Positions 57,169 to 64,000 of a DNA stretch of 64,000 nt are shown here, piece by piece; within the stretch, counting starts at the first letter, position 1, and each line of letters begins with the position of its first letter. This DNA is from Pseudoxanthomonas suwonensis J47 (GTDB taxonomy: Bacteria > Pseudomonadota > Gammaproteobacteria > Xanthomonadales > Xanthomonadaceae): assembly GCF_000513955.1 (NCBI RefSeq), contig NZ_AZUZ01000015.1, positions 1 to 64,000 on the forward strand. Reading direction: 5' to 3'. Made by a program: the position numbers and the translations under genes. The notes beneath the pieces are model-generated. The model had not been told where the DNA came from, did no database searches, and saw nothing but the letters and a program-made list of their open reading frames with translations.

Positions 57169-57177
57169 CTACAAGAG

Positions 57178-57203
57178 AAAAGCCCGGCCGGAGCCGGGCT
57201 TTT
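57178..57203. terminator. Bidirectional terminator between prlC and fabB
   Basis: AAAAGCCCGG (57178-57187) and CCGGGCTTTT (57194-57203) enclose a 6-base loop, with A-rich sequence before and T-rich sequence after, so it works on both strands for these convergent genes. Confidence 0.88.
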
Positions 57204-57224
57204 CCGTTTTGCATCGGGCCGCGA

Positions 57225-58439
57225 TCAGGGCCGCGCAAACACCAGCGTCGCGTTGGTGCCGCCGAAGCCGAAGCTGTTCGACATCACCAGGTCCAGGTGG
57301 GCGTCGCGGCTTTCGCGCGCGATCGGGAAGCCTTCGGCGCGCTCGTCCAGCTTCTCGATGTTGGCCGAGCCGGCGATGAAGCCGTCGCGCATCATCAGCA
57401 GGCTGTAGATCGCCTCGTGCACGCTGGCCGCGCCCAGCGAGTGGCCGGACAGCGACTTGGTCGAGGAGATCGGCGGCATGTCGTCGCCGAACACCTCGCG
57501 CACCGCCTGCAGTTCGGTCACGTCGCCCAGCGGGGTCGAGGTGCCGTGGGTGTTTAGGTAGTCGACCCGCCGGTGCTCCAGGCCCTGCAGGGCCATGCGC
57601 ATGCAGCGCACCGCGCCCTCGCCCGAGGGGGCGACCATGTCGGCGCCGTCGGAGGTCACGCCGTAGCCGACCAGCTCGGCGTGGATGCGCGCGCCGCGGG
57701 CGATGGCGTGGTCCCAGTCCTCCAGCACCAGCATGCCGCCGCCGCCGGCGATGACGAAGCCGTCGCGGTCGGCGTCGTACGGACGCGAGGCCTTTTCCGG
57801 GGTGTCGTTGAACGAGGACGACAGCGCGCCCATGGCGTCGAACATCACGCTCATGGTCCAGTGCAGGTCCTCGCCGCCGCCGGCGAAGACGATGTCCTGG
57901 GCGCCGTGGCGGATCAGGTCGGCGGCCGCGCCGATGCAGTGCGCGGAAGTCGCGCAGGCGGCACTGATCGAGTAGCTCAGGCCCTTGATCCTGAACGCGG
58001 TGGCCAGGTTGGCCGACACGGTCGAGCACATCGTGCGCGGGACCATGTACGGGCCGACCTTGCGCACGCCCTTCTCGCGCAGCAGGTCGGCGGTCTCCAC
58101 CTGCCAGTGGCTGGAGCCGCCGCCGGAGCCGGCGACCAGGCCGGTGCGCGGGTTGCTGACCTGCGCCTCGTCCAGGCCGGCGTCGGCGATCGCATCGCGC
58201 ATGGAGACGTAGCTGTAGGCGGCCGCGTCGCTCATGAAGCGCTTGAGCTTGCGGTCGATGGCGGCGTCCAGGTCCAGGTCGACCGCGCCGCCGACCTGGC
58301 TGCGCAGGCCGCGCTCGGCGGCCTCGGGCAGGTGGCGGATGCCGGAACGGCCTTCGCGCAGCGAGGCGGAGACGGTGTCGAGGTCATTGCCCAGGCACGA
58401 GGCGATGCCCATGCCGGTGATGGCGATGCGGCGTGCCAT
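57225..58439 (-). CDS. fabB: Beta-ketoacyl-ACP synthase I
   Basis: A protein of 404 residues. The catalytic Cys162 ([10 protein letters not shown]), His298 ([11 protein letters not shown]), Lys328 and His333 (GHSLGAAS) match E. coli FabB. It elongates unsaturated acyl chains after FabA. It follows fabA with no spacing to speak of (1 base), so both are co-translated. Confidence 0.97.
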   Translation of the reverse strand: MARRIAITGMGIASCLGNDLDTVSASLREGRSGIRHLPEAAERGLRSQVGGAVDLDLDAAIDRKLKRFMSDAAAYSYVSMRDAIADAGLDEAQVSNPRTGLVAGSGGGSSHWQVETADLLREKGVRKVGPYMVPRTMCSTVSANLATAFRIKGLSYSISAACATSAHCIGAAADLIRHGAQDIVFAGGGEDLHWTMSVMFDAMGALSSSFNDTPEKASRPYDADRDGFVIAGGGGMLVLEDWDHAIARGARIHAELVGYGVTSDGADMVAPSGEGAVRCMRMALQGLEHRRVDYLNTHGTSTPLGDVTELQAVREVFGDDMPPISSTKSLSGHSLGAASVHEAIYSLLMMRDGFIAGSANIEKLDERAEGFPIARESRDAHLDLVMSNSFGFGGTNATLVFARP

Positions 58440-58440
58440 G

Positions 58441-58956
58441 TCAGAAATCCTCGGTGGAGGTGAACAGGCCGACGCGCAGGTCCTTGGCGGTGTAGATCTC
58501 GCGGCCGTCGACCAGCATGCGGGCGTCGCCCTGGGCCATCACCAGCTTGCGGTTGATCACGCGGCTGATGTCGACCTCGTAGGTGACCAGCCTGGCGGTG
58601 GGCAGCACCTGCCCGGTGAACTTGACCTCGCCGCAGCCCAGGGCGCGGCCACGCCCGGGAGCGCCCAGCCAGGTCAGGTAGAAGCCCACCAACTGCCACA
58701 TCGCATCCAGGCCCAGGCAGCCGGGCATCACCGGGTCGCCGATGAAATGGCACTGGAAGAACCACAGGTCCGGGCGGATGTCGAGTTCGGCGCGGACCAG
58801 GCCCTTGCCATGGGCGCCGCCGTGGTCGTTGATCTCCACGATCCGGTCGAACATCAGCATCGGATCGGCGGGCAGGCGGGCATCGCCCGAGGCGAACAGT
58901 TCGCCGCGGCCGCTGGCGACCAGTTGCTCGCGGGTGAACGAGGAAGCGCGATTCAT
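58441..58956 (-). CDS. fabA: 3-Hydroxydecanoyl-ACP dehydratase/isomerase
   Basis: A protein of 171 residues. The catalytic His70 and Asp84 ([20 protein letters not shown]) have the same numbers as in E. coli. It introduces the cis double bond at C10 and thus starts anaerobic unsaturated fatty acid synthesis with FabB. GGAAC precedes the ATG. The 180 bases to divergent dinB should hold its promoter, but I cannot point to a clear FabR/DesT-type operator. Confidence 0.97.
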   Translation of the reverse strand: MNRASSFTREQLVASGRGELFASGDARLPADPMLMFDRIVEINDHGGAHGKGLVRAELDIRPDLWFFQCHFIGDPVMPGCLGLDAMWQLVGFYLTWLGAPGRGRALGCGEVKFTGQVLPTARLVTYEVDISRVINRKLVMAQGDARMLVDGREIYTAKDLRVGLFTSTEDF

Positions 58957-59124
58957 GAGGGTTCCGGAAAAGGCAAACCGCCAAAGCGTGCCTGACGAGG
59001 ATCGTTTCAATCAAATGCTTCAGACATACGCGGGCGTGTGTTGCGGCGCAGGGCGGCCCGTCGCCGATGCTGGCGCGGGTGCCGTGAGACGCACGTCGAC
59101 GCGGCGCCGGGCGCCGGCGCGCCG

Positions 59125-59130
59125 CACAAT
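59125..59130 (+). promoter_or_regulatory. Candidate -10 box for dinB, implying a leaderless transcript
   Basis: CACAAT ends 6 bases before the GTG start of dinB; the predicted transcript start falls on the start codon itself. No SOS box is visible around it. Confidence 0.35.
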
Positions 59131-59136
59131 ACCTGG

Positions 59137-60222
59137 GTGACGCACGATGCCGTCCCGCCGCAGCGCAAGATCATCCACGTGGACATGGACGCGTTCTACG
59201 CGTCGGTGGAGCAGCGCGACGACCCGGCGCTGCGCGGGCGCCCGGTGGTGGTGGCCTGGCGCGGCGCGCGCTCGGTGGTGTGTGCGGCGTCCTACGAGGC
59301 GCGCAGGTTCGGGGTGCGCTCGGCGATGCCGGCCCTGCGCGCCGAGCGGCTGTGCCCGGACGCGGTGTTCGTGCCGCCGGACTTCGCCCGCTACAAGGCC
59401 GTGTCGCGGCAGATCCGCGAGATCTTCCTGGCCCACACCCCGTTGGTGGAACCGCTGTCGCTGGACGAGGCTTACCTCGACGTCACCGACTCGCCCACCT
59501 GCGGCGGCATCGCCACCGAGATCGCCCGCACCATCCGCGCGCAGATCCGCGAGGCCACCTCGCTGACCGCCTCGGCCGGGATCGCGCCGAACAAGTTCCT
59601 GGCCAAGATCGCCTCGGACTGGCGCAAGCCGGACGGCCAGTTCGTGGTGCCGCCGTCGCGGGTGGAGCTGTTCCTGACCCCGCTGCCGGTGAACCGCGTG
59701 CCGGGCGTCGGCAAGGTGATGGAAGCGAAGCTGGCCGCCCTGGGCGTGCAGACCGTGGGCCAGCTGCGCGAGCTGCCGCTGGAGCGGCTCGAGGCGCTGT
59801 TCGGCAGCTTCGGCCACAGCCTGTACCGGCGGGCCCGCGGGATCGACGAGCGGCCGGTGACACCGGACCAGCCGGTGCAGCAGGTCTCCGCCGAGGACAC
59901 CTTCGAGCGCGACCTGCGCCTGGGCGAGTTCGACGAGGCGATCGGCGCGCTGGCGGAGAAGGTCTGGAACAGCAGCCGGCGCACCGGGCGGGTCGGCCGC
60001 ACCGTGGTATTGAAGCTGAAGACCGCGCAGTTCCGCATCCTCACCCGCAGCCACACCCCGGAGGTGCCGCCGGCCTCGGTGCAGGAACTGACCGCGATTG
60101 CGCTGGCGCTGCGCGCGCGGGTCGACCTGCCGGCCTCGACCCGCTACCGGCTGGTCGGCGTGGGCCTGGGCGGGCTGTGCGATCCGGAGGACATCACCCC
60201 GCAGGCGTCGCTGTTCTCCTGA
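59137..60222 (+). CDS. dinB: DNA polymerase IV (Y family)
   Basis: A protein of 361 residues from GTG 59137. Catalytic residues are in HVDMDAFYASVE (Asp16, Asp18) and SLDEAYLDV (Asp110, Glu111). The helix-hairpin-helix is VNRVPGVGKVMEAKLAALGV, and a C-terminal QASLF looks like the sliding-clamp binding motif. It is an error-prone translesion polymerase. No LexA-like operator was seen, so SOS control is not supported by the sequence here. Confidence 0.95.
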   Translation: MTHDAVPPQRKIIHVDMDAFYASVEQRDDPALRGRPVVVAWRGARSVVCAASYEARRFGVRSAMPALRAERLCPDAVFVPPDFARYKAVSRQIREIFLAHTPLVEPLSLDEAYLDVTDSPTCGGIATEIARTIRAQIREATSLTASAGIAPNKFLAKIASDWRKPDGQFVVPPSRVELFLTPLPVNRVPGVGKVMEAKLAALGVQTVGQLRELPLERLEALFGSFGHSLYRRARGIDERPVTPDQPVQQVSAEDTFERDLRLGEFDEAIGALAEKVWNSSRRTGRVGRTVVLKLKTAQFRILTRSHTPEVPPASVQELTAIALALRARVDLPASTRYRLVGVGLGGLCDPEDITPQASLFS

Positions 60223-60229
60223 GCGGACT

Positions 60230-60266
60230 GGCAGCAGGCGCCGCCGGCTGCTGCCAGCACGGCTTT
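60230..60266 (+). terminator. Terminator-like hairpin after dinB
   Basis: GGCAGCAG (60230-60237) and CTGCTGCC (60248-60255) enclose a 10-base loop; a short TTTT follows at 60263. Confidence 0.5.
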
Positions 60267-60313
60267 TCCGTTCGCGCTAGCCTCGGGGCGTGATCCAACA
60301 CGCGGAGGTTGCC

Positions 60314-60817
60314 ATGTCGTCGATCCGTACCGGCGCGGCCGCCGAGGTCTGGCAGGGACTGGTGCTCGATGCCTGCCGGCGCAGCGGCCAGTCGCTGGAC
60401 GAAACCTGCGAGGCCTACCTGGTGTTCGCCCTGCTGCGGCACCAGCGCGATCCGCAGCTGCTCGCCTATACCCAGGCGCTGGAATGGCTCAACGCGCAGG
60501 CCCAGGTCGGCAGCGCGCGCATCGACGCCCTGCAGGACGTAGGCGACCGCTGCCTGCTGATCGCCGGCCTGTTCCCGGGCCTGGCCCAGCGCCGCCGCGT
60601 CAGCGTCGACTACTTCATCGAACTGGGCCGCGGCGCGTACCGCGACGTGGCCGAAGGCGGGCGCAGCGCCACCGCCGCGCTGTTCTCGCGCCTGGCCAGC
60701 ACCTACCGCGAACTGGTGCAGGTGCTGCGCGCGGTGCGCGAGGTCCCGGCGTGGGAAGGCCACGCGGTCAGCCTGACGCTGGCGCCAGCGCCGGCGGGCG
60801 GCACGCGTATCCACTGA
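60314..60817 (+). CDS. Conserved-looking hypothetical protein
   Basis: A protein of 167 residues, predicted all-helical and soluble, with LDACRRSGQSLDETCEAYLVF, GDRCLLIAGLFPGLAQRRRV and VDYFIELGRGAYRDVAEGGR. GGAGG stands 6 bases before the ATG, and codon use is like that of its neighbours, so it is a real gene. I do not recognise a family or function. Confidence 0.8.
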   Translation: MSSIRTGAAAEVWQGLVLDACRRSGQSLDETCEAYLVFALLRHQRDPQLLAYTQALEWLNAQAQVGSARIDALQDVGDRCLLIAGLFPGLAQRRRVSVDYFIELGRGAYRDVAEGGRSATAALFSRLASTYRELVQVLRAVREVPAWEGHAVSLTLAPAPAGGTRIH

Positions 60818-60842
60818 CGACGGATCGCCTGCACCCGCCCGC

Positions 60843-60848
60843 TACAAT
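60843..60848 (+). promoter_or_regulatory. -10 box of the gph promoter
   Basis: TACAAT lies 27 bases before the GTG start of gph; no clear -35 box is visible. Confidence 0.45.
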
Positions 60849-60875
60849 GCGCGCTTTGCGCAAGCGGAGCGTGGC

Positions 60876-61523
60876 GTGGCGACGAAGGCGGTGCTGTTCG
60901 ACCTGGATGGAACGCTGGTGGACAGCGCCAGCGACATCGCCGAGGCGCTCAACCGCACCCTCGAATCGCTGGGCCATCCGCGCGTGCCGGAAACCACGGT
61001 ACGCGGCTGGATCGGCGAGGGCGTGCGCCAGCTGGTGGCCACCGCGCTGCGCCATGCCGGCGACGAGCGCGCACCCGAAGCGGTGATGGACGGCTTCATG
61101 GTCCACTACCGGCAGTGCCTGCTGCGCTCGCCGGTGCTCTACCCGGGCGTGGCCGAAGGGCTGGAACTGCTGCGCGAACGCGGCCTGCCGATGGCCGTGT
61201 GCACCAACAAGCCGCAGGCGATGGTCGAGCCACTGCTCGGGCACCTGGGCATCGCCGGTTTCTTCCGCGCCTTCGCCGGCGGCGACACGCTGCCGCAGCG
61301 CAAGCCCGATCCGGCGCCGCTGCTGCACCTGGCCGGCCTGCTGGGCGTGGAGGCGGGCGACTGCCTGATGGTCGGCGACTCGGCCACCGACCGCGACGCG
61401 GCCGTGGCCGCGGGAATGCCGGTGGCGCTGGTGCGCTACGGCTATCCGCGCGGCATGGACCTGGAAAACGCCGGCGCGGTCGCCGTGCTCGACGACCTGC
61501 GCCAGTTGCAATCGCTGCTCTGA
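60876..61523 (+). CDS. gph: Phosphoglycolate phosphatase (HAD superfamily)
   Basis: A protein of 215 residues. The HAD motifs are DLDGTLVDS (Asp9, Asp11), the Thr in AVCTNKP, KPDPAPLLHLA and VGDSATDRDAA. It dephosphorylates 2-phosphoglycolate from DNA repair. An N-acetylmuramate-6-phosphatase (MupP) function is the main alternative in this size class. GTG 60876 has AGCGGAG upstream. Confidence 0.88.
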   Translation: MATKAVLFDLDGTLVDSASDIAEALNRTLESLGHPRVPETTVRGWIGEGVRQLVATALRHAGDERAPEAVMDGFMVHYRQCLLRSPVLYPGVAEGLELLRERGLPMAVCTNKPQAMVEPLLGHLGIAGFFRAFAGGDTLPQRKPDPAPLLHLAGLLGVEAGDCLMVGDSATDRDAAVAAGMPVALVRYGYPRGMDLENAGAVAVLDDLRQLQSLL

Positions 61524-61529
61524 ACAACG

Positions 61530-61555
61530 CCGGGCCGCGCGATCGCGCGGCCCGG
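61530..61555. terminator. 26-base perfect palindrome between gph and btuB
   Basis: CCGGGCCGCGCGA followed directly by its exact reverse complement, centred on GATC. It lies between two convergent genes and most likely forms a hairpin that ends both transcripts, although T-runs are missing. Confidence 0.6.
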
Positions 61556-61565
61556 GACCGGCGCC

Positions 61566-63413
61566 TCAGCGCGCCTTCGGCTTCCAGCGCAGGTTGATCC
61601 CGAACTCGCGCCCGGGCTGGTTGTACCAGTCCATCAGCTCGTAGTCGTGGTCGCCGACGTTGGTCACGCGCGCCTGCACCGTCCAGTCCGGGTGGAAGAC
61701 GTATTCCACGCGCAGGTCCAGCGTGGAATAGCCGCCCACGCGCACCAGGTTGGCGGCGTCGTCGTAGCGGTGGCCGGCGGTGTTGAAGGTGGCGCCGATG
61801 GCCAGCGCGCCGAAGCTGCGGTCCAGGTCGATGCGGCCGGTGTCGCGCGAACGGCGCGGCAGCAGTTTGCCGTGGTTCGGGCCGGCCGAACGGTTGCGCG
61901 GATCGACGTGGCTGTACTGCGCCTGCAGGTCCCAACCGGCGACGGAAGTCGCGATCGTGGCCTCGCCGCCGCGCAGGCGCGCGGTGTCGATGTTGCCCGG
62001 CAGCGCGGTGGTGGAGTCGTAGCTGACCAGGTCGTCCACGTTGTTCTGGTACAGGTCCACGGTCCAGCGCCAGCCGTCGCCCCCGCCGGCGATGCCGAGG
62101 TTGAGGTTGCGCGATTCCTCCGGGCGCAGCGCCGGATTGCCGTAGTTCGGGTAGTACAGGTCGTTGAAGCTCGGCGCGCGGAAGCCTGTGGAGTAGCGCG
62201 CCGACAGGTGCAGGCCGCCGCTGGACTTCCAGCCCCAGCCGGCATTGCCGGTGGTGTGGCTGCCGAACTGCTCGTTGTCGTCGCCGCGCAGGCCCAGCTG
62301 CAGCTGCTGCGCACCGAAACGGCCGTGGTACTCGGCGAAGGCGCCGGTGTTGTCGCGGCTGTCGGCGACATAGGTGGTGGTACCGGTGATGCGGTCCTCG
62401 GCCCAGTCCACGCCGGCGATCAGCTGCTGGCCTTCGGCCAGCACGAACTCGCCCTGCAGCGCGGCCTGCCCGCGGCGCGTCTCCAGGCTGCCGGCCAGGC
62501 CGAAGGGGCTGTAGTCGTCGGAGCGGTCGTCGTTGCGGCCGAGGCTGGCCTGCAGCGCGACGCGTGCGTTCGGCGCGTAGCGCAGTTTGCCGGAGAGCAC
62601 CTGCTGTACGGTTTCCGAATAGTCGGCCCAGCTGCCGTCGTAGTGGTTGTAGCCGTCGGCGCGCAGCGCGCTGCCTTCCAGCGTCCACGCCTCGCCGAGG
62701 CGACCGCCGCCGCGCACGCTGGCCGAACGGTTGCGGTAGCCGTCGCGGTCGGGCTGTTCGGCGAAGCAGCCTGCGCCCCAGCCGGCGGTGGTGCCGTCGC
62801 AGGCGTTGATGCCATCGGTGCGCAGCAGGGCGACGTCGGCGCCGAACCAGCCGCGCTCGTTGCCCACGCCCAGGCCGGCGCTGGCTTCGCGCAGGCCGTT
62901 GCTGCCGGCGCCGAGCATCGCGCGCGGCTGCAGGCCGTCGCGGTCGCGGCGGGTGAACACCTGGATCACCCCGCCGATCGCATCGGCGCCATACAGGCTC
63001 GAGTGTGGCCCGCGCACGATCTCGATGCGCTCGATCTGCTCGACCGGCAGGTCCTGCAGCGCCGCCAGGCCGGCGGTGGCCGAGCCCATGCGCACGCCGT
63101 CGACCAGCACCAGCAGCTGGTTGGAGCCGGCGCCGCGCAGGAACAGCGAGGTCTGCTTGCCCAGCCCGCCGGTGTTGGTGAGGTTGATGCCGGCGCGGCC
63201 GGCGAGCAGCTGCTGCAGCGAGGTGGCCTGGCTGCGCTCGATCTCGGCGCGGCCGATCACCTGCGCCGGCGAAAGGCTGTCGCGCAGCGCGATCTCGGTG
63301 CGGGTGGCGGTGACCAGCACCTCGTCGAGTTCGGTGGCCGGATCCTGGGCGAAAGCGGGGAGGGAAGCTGCCAGCGCCAGGGCGACGGCGGCGGCGAGCG
63401 GACGGAAGATCAT
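61566..63413 (-). CDS. btuB: TonB-dependent vitamin B12 receptor
   Basis: A protein of 615 residues. A signal peptide (MIFRPLAAAVALALAASLPAFAQ) and a TonB box region (LDEVLVTATR) are followed by the plug domain (with GSNQLLVLVDGVRMGSATAG and ERIEIVRGPHSSLYGADAIGGVI) and a 22-strand barrel ending in FGINLRWKPKAR. It takes up cobalamin through the outer membrane. The cobalamin riboswitch upstream confirms the substrate class. ATG 63425 is an alternative start. Confidence 0.95.
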   Translation of the reverse strand: MIFRPLAAAVALALAASLPAFAQDPATELDEVLVTATRTEIALRDSLSPAQVIGRAEIERSQATSLQQLLAGRAGINLTNTGGLGKQTSLFLRGAGSNQLLVLVDGVRMGSATAGLAALQDLPVEQIERIEIVRGPHSSLYGADAIGGVIQVFTRRDRDGLQPRAMLGAGSNGLREASAGLGVGNERGWFGADVALLRTDGINACDGTTAGWGAGCFAEQPDRDGYRNRSASVRGGGRLGEAWTLEGSALRADGYNHYDGSWADYSETVQQVLSGKLRYAPNARVALQASLGRNDDRSDDYSPFGLAGSLETRRGQAALQGEFVLAEGQQLIAGVDWAEDRITGTTTYVADSRDNTGAFAEYHGRFGAQQLQLGLRGDDNEQFGSHTTGNAGWGWKSSGGLHLSARYSTGFRAPSFNDLYYPNYGNPALRPEESRNLNLGIAGGGDGWRWTVDLYQNNVDDLVSYDSTTALPGNIDTARLRGGEATIATSVAGWDLQAQYSHVDPRNRSAGPNHGKLLPRRSRDTGRIDLDRSFGALAIGATFNTAGHRYDDAANLVRVGGYSTLDLRVEYVFHPDWTVQARVTNVGDHDYELMDWYNQPGREFGINLRWKPKAR

Positions 63414-63544
63414 CGATGGCTCCATGCGTACTTGGCGCCGCACCCGGCGCCAGGGAGTGGGAGTCGCGCGGGAGGACGCATGGAAGCGGACAGGCGCACG
63501 GCGGCGCCGGCACGCCGCGACGCCCTCCGCATCGCAACCTGGGT

Positions 63545-63745
63545 CCGCAAGGCCGGTCTCCGGGCTCGCGACCGGGAACGCGGCGTGGTGCCGGGCTCCA
63601 ACCGCGACGCCTTCCCGTGCCTGGGCACAGTGGCGGATGTCGCGGCGTTGCGTTCGCTTACCGTTGCGGGGGCAGCGCCGGCCTTGTCCTTGCGGACGCA
63701 CCGGCTTCCCGTTTCAACCCGGCCGGCGGCTGCCGGCAAGGTCAC
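63545..63745 (-). promoter_or_regulatory. Cobalamin (B12) riboswitch upstream of btuB
   Basis: Read on the minus strand, the conserved parts appear in order. GAAACGGGAAGCCGGTG lies at about 63711-63695, CTGCCCCCGCAACGGTAAGC around 63676-63657, GCCACTGTGCCCAGG, and the B12 box GAGCCCGGAGACCGGCC at about 63566-63550. Binding of adenosylcobalamin should shut off btuB. About 130 bases follow to the btuB start. Confidence 0.93.
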
Positions 63746-63758
63746 CTTGCGTGCGGGG

Positions 63759-63764
63759 ATTGTA
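63759..63764 (-). promoter_or_regulatory. -10 box of the btuB riboswitch transcript
   Basis: TACAAT on the minus strand lies just before the riboswitch; the predicted transcript start is about 63752. No good -35 box is seen. Confidence 0.5.
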
Positions 63765-63809
63765 GGTCATCGCCCCGGGCACCGGGGCCGCCGATCTGCG
63801 ACCGGCCGC

Positions 63810-64000
63810 TCAGGCCGGGAGGTCGTCGCCTTCGTCCGCGGGGCCGTCGGCCACCGCGTCGTCGCCCTCGGCGCGGACTTCGCCATTGCTGTCGTAGAAG
63901 GCGGTGGTCACCGGCCCGCCGACCGGGCGCCCACGCGCCGGCGGCAGCGCCGCGGTGAGCTGTTCCAGCTCGGCCAGCAGCTGCTGGCGCCGGTCCTCGG
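63810..64000 (-). CDS. 3' end of an unidentified gene running off the right edge
   Basis: The last 63 codons of a minus-strand gene end at 63810. They begin with a helical, probably coiled-coil stretch (EDRRQQLLAELEQLTAAL), then PARGRPVGGPVTTAFYDSNG, and end in a very acidic tail (EGDDAVADGPADEGDDLPA). Codon bias fits a real gene. The family is not recognisable from this fragment. Confidence 0.6.
   Translation of the reverse strand, partial: EDRRQQLLAELEQLTAALPPARGRPVGGPVTTAFYDSNGEVRAEGDDAVADGPADEGDDLPA

Noticed and set aside
59040-59136. SOS (LexA) box before dinB
   Set aside because: I looked for a palindromic LexA-type site on both strands and found nothing close to known forms.
63540-63701. 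N-terminal extension of btuB through the riboswitch region
   Set aside because: The open frame continues upstream of the signal peptide but translates the riboswitch. A typical signal peptide begins at 63413.

Overview
This 64 kb window is chromosomal DNA of very high GC content from a gammaproteobacterium of the family Xanthomonadaceae (Lysobacteraceae). The Lysobacter, Luteimonas or Pseudoxanthomonas side of the family looks most likely. I infer this from GC-saturated third codon positions, the lower kynurenine, homogentisate and branched-chain keto-acid genes, a fabA-fabB pair, a MacB-type efflux operon with its own NtrC-type regulator, and intergenic palindromes built on CCCCTCTCCC-loop-GGGAGAGGGG that are typical of this family. 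I had no database, so the species is not identified. The content is almost entirely core metabolism; I see no prophage, insertion sequence, integron, CRISPR array or rRNA operon.

Layout. 1-955: a non-coding repeat field with a hexanucleotide array and three decayed copies of a palindrome-bearing unit. 933-4654: mtfA with a small secreted protein gene (minus), then birA-coaX, a SPOR protein and tRNA-Thr(UGU). 5027-9701: arginase, entericidin, CsbD, trpS with an unusual C-terminal extension, a small membrane protein and a metallo-beta-lactamase-fold hydrolase. 9723-14108 (minus): a VOC protein and a three-gene branched-chain 2-oxoacid dehydrogenase operon. 14289-21862: kynA, a POT peptide transporter, a thioredoxin-like lipoprotein, then the tyrosine/homogentisate cluster (MarR regulator, hppD, hmgA). 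In that cluster a frameshifted DUF559 endonuclease-like gene, bracketed by palindromes, sits between hppD and hmgA. 21938-28919: a Ca2+/Na+ exchanger and a six-gene Mrp cation/proton antiporter operon with fused A and B subunits (minus). 29052-37121: an SDR-type epimerase, an Mpo1-like protein, purC, a reduced DjlA-like protein, rpe, a YegS-type lipid kinase, then trpE - SIMPL - trpG. 37199-39483: DUF2249, GtrA, glmU. 39706-47474 (minus): a seven-gene operon running membrane fusion protein - ABC ATPase - two MacB-type permeases - small membrane protein - sigma54 response regulator - NtrY-type kinase. 47843-64000: glmS, a PLP decarboxylase, an alpha/beta hydrolase, a cysteine synthase-family enzyme, oligopeptidase A, fabA-fabB, dinB, a hypothetical gene, gph, and btuB behind a cobalamin riboswitch. 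The end of an unidentified gene reaches the right edge.

The observations most worth following are these. (1) The REP-type palindromes and their association with a broken DUF559 gene inside the hppD-hmgA unit; another copy of the same element is translated in frame inside the acyltransferase gene bkdB. (2) A near-consensus sigma54 promoter and a cluster of TGTCCGC/GCGGACA half-sites upstream of the efflux operon that encodes its own sigma54 activator, which suggests a self-contained autoregulated export system. (3) A compact hppD promoter with a small inverted repeat between -35 and -10, facing a divergent MarR gene. (4) Repeated use of a TAGAAT-like -10 box very close to start codons, some implying leaderless transcripts. 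(5) Several non-ATG starts, including a probable CTG start for mtfA that overlaps the stop of the gene before it.
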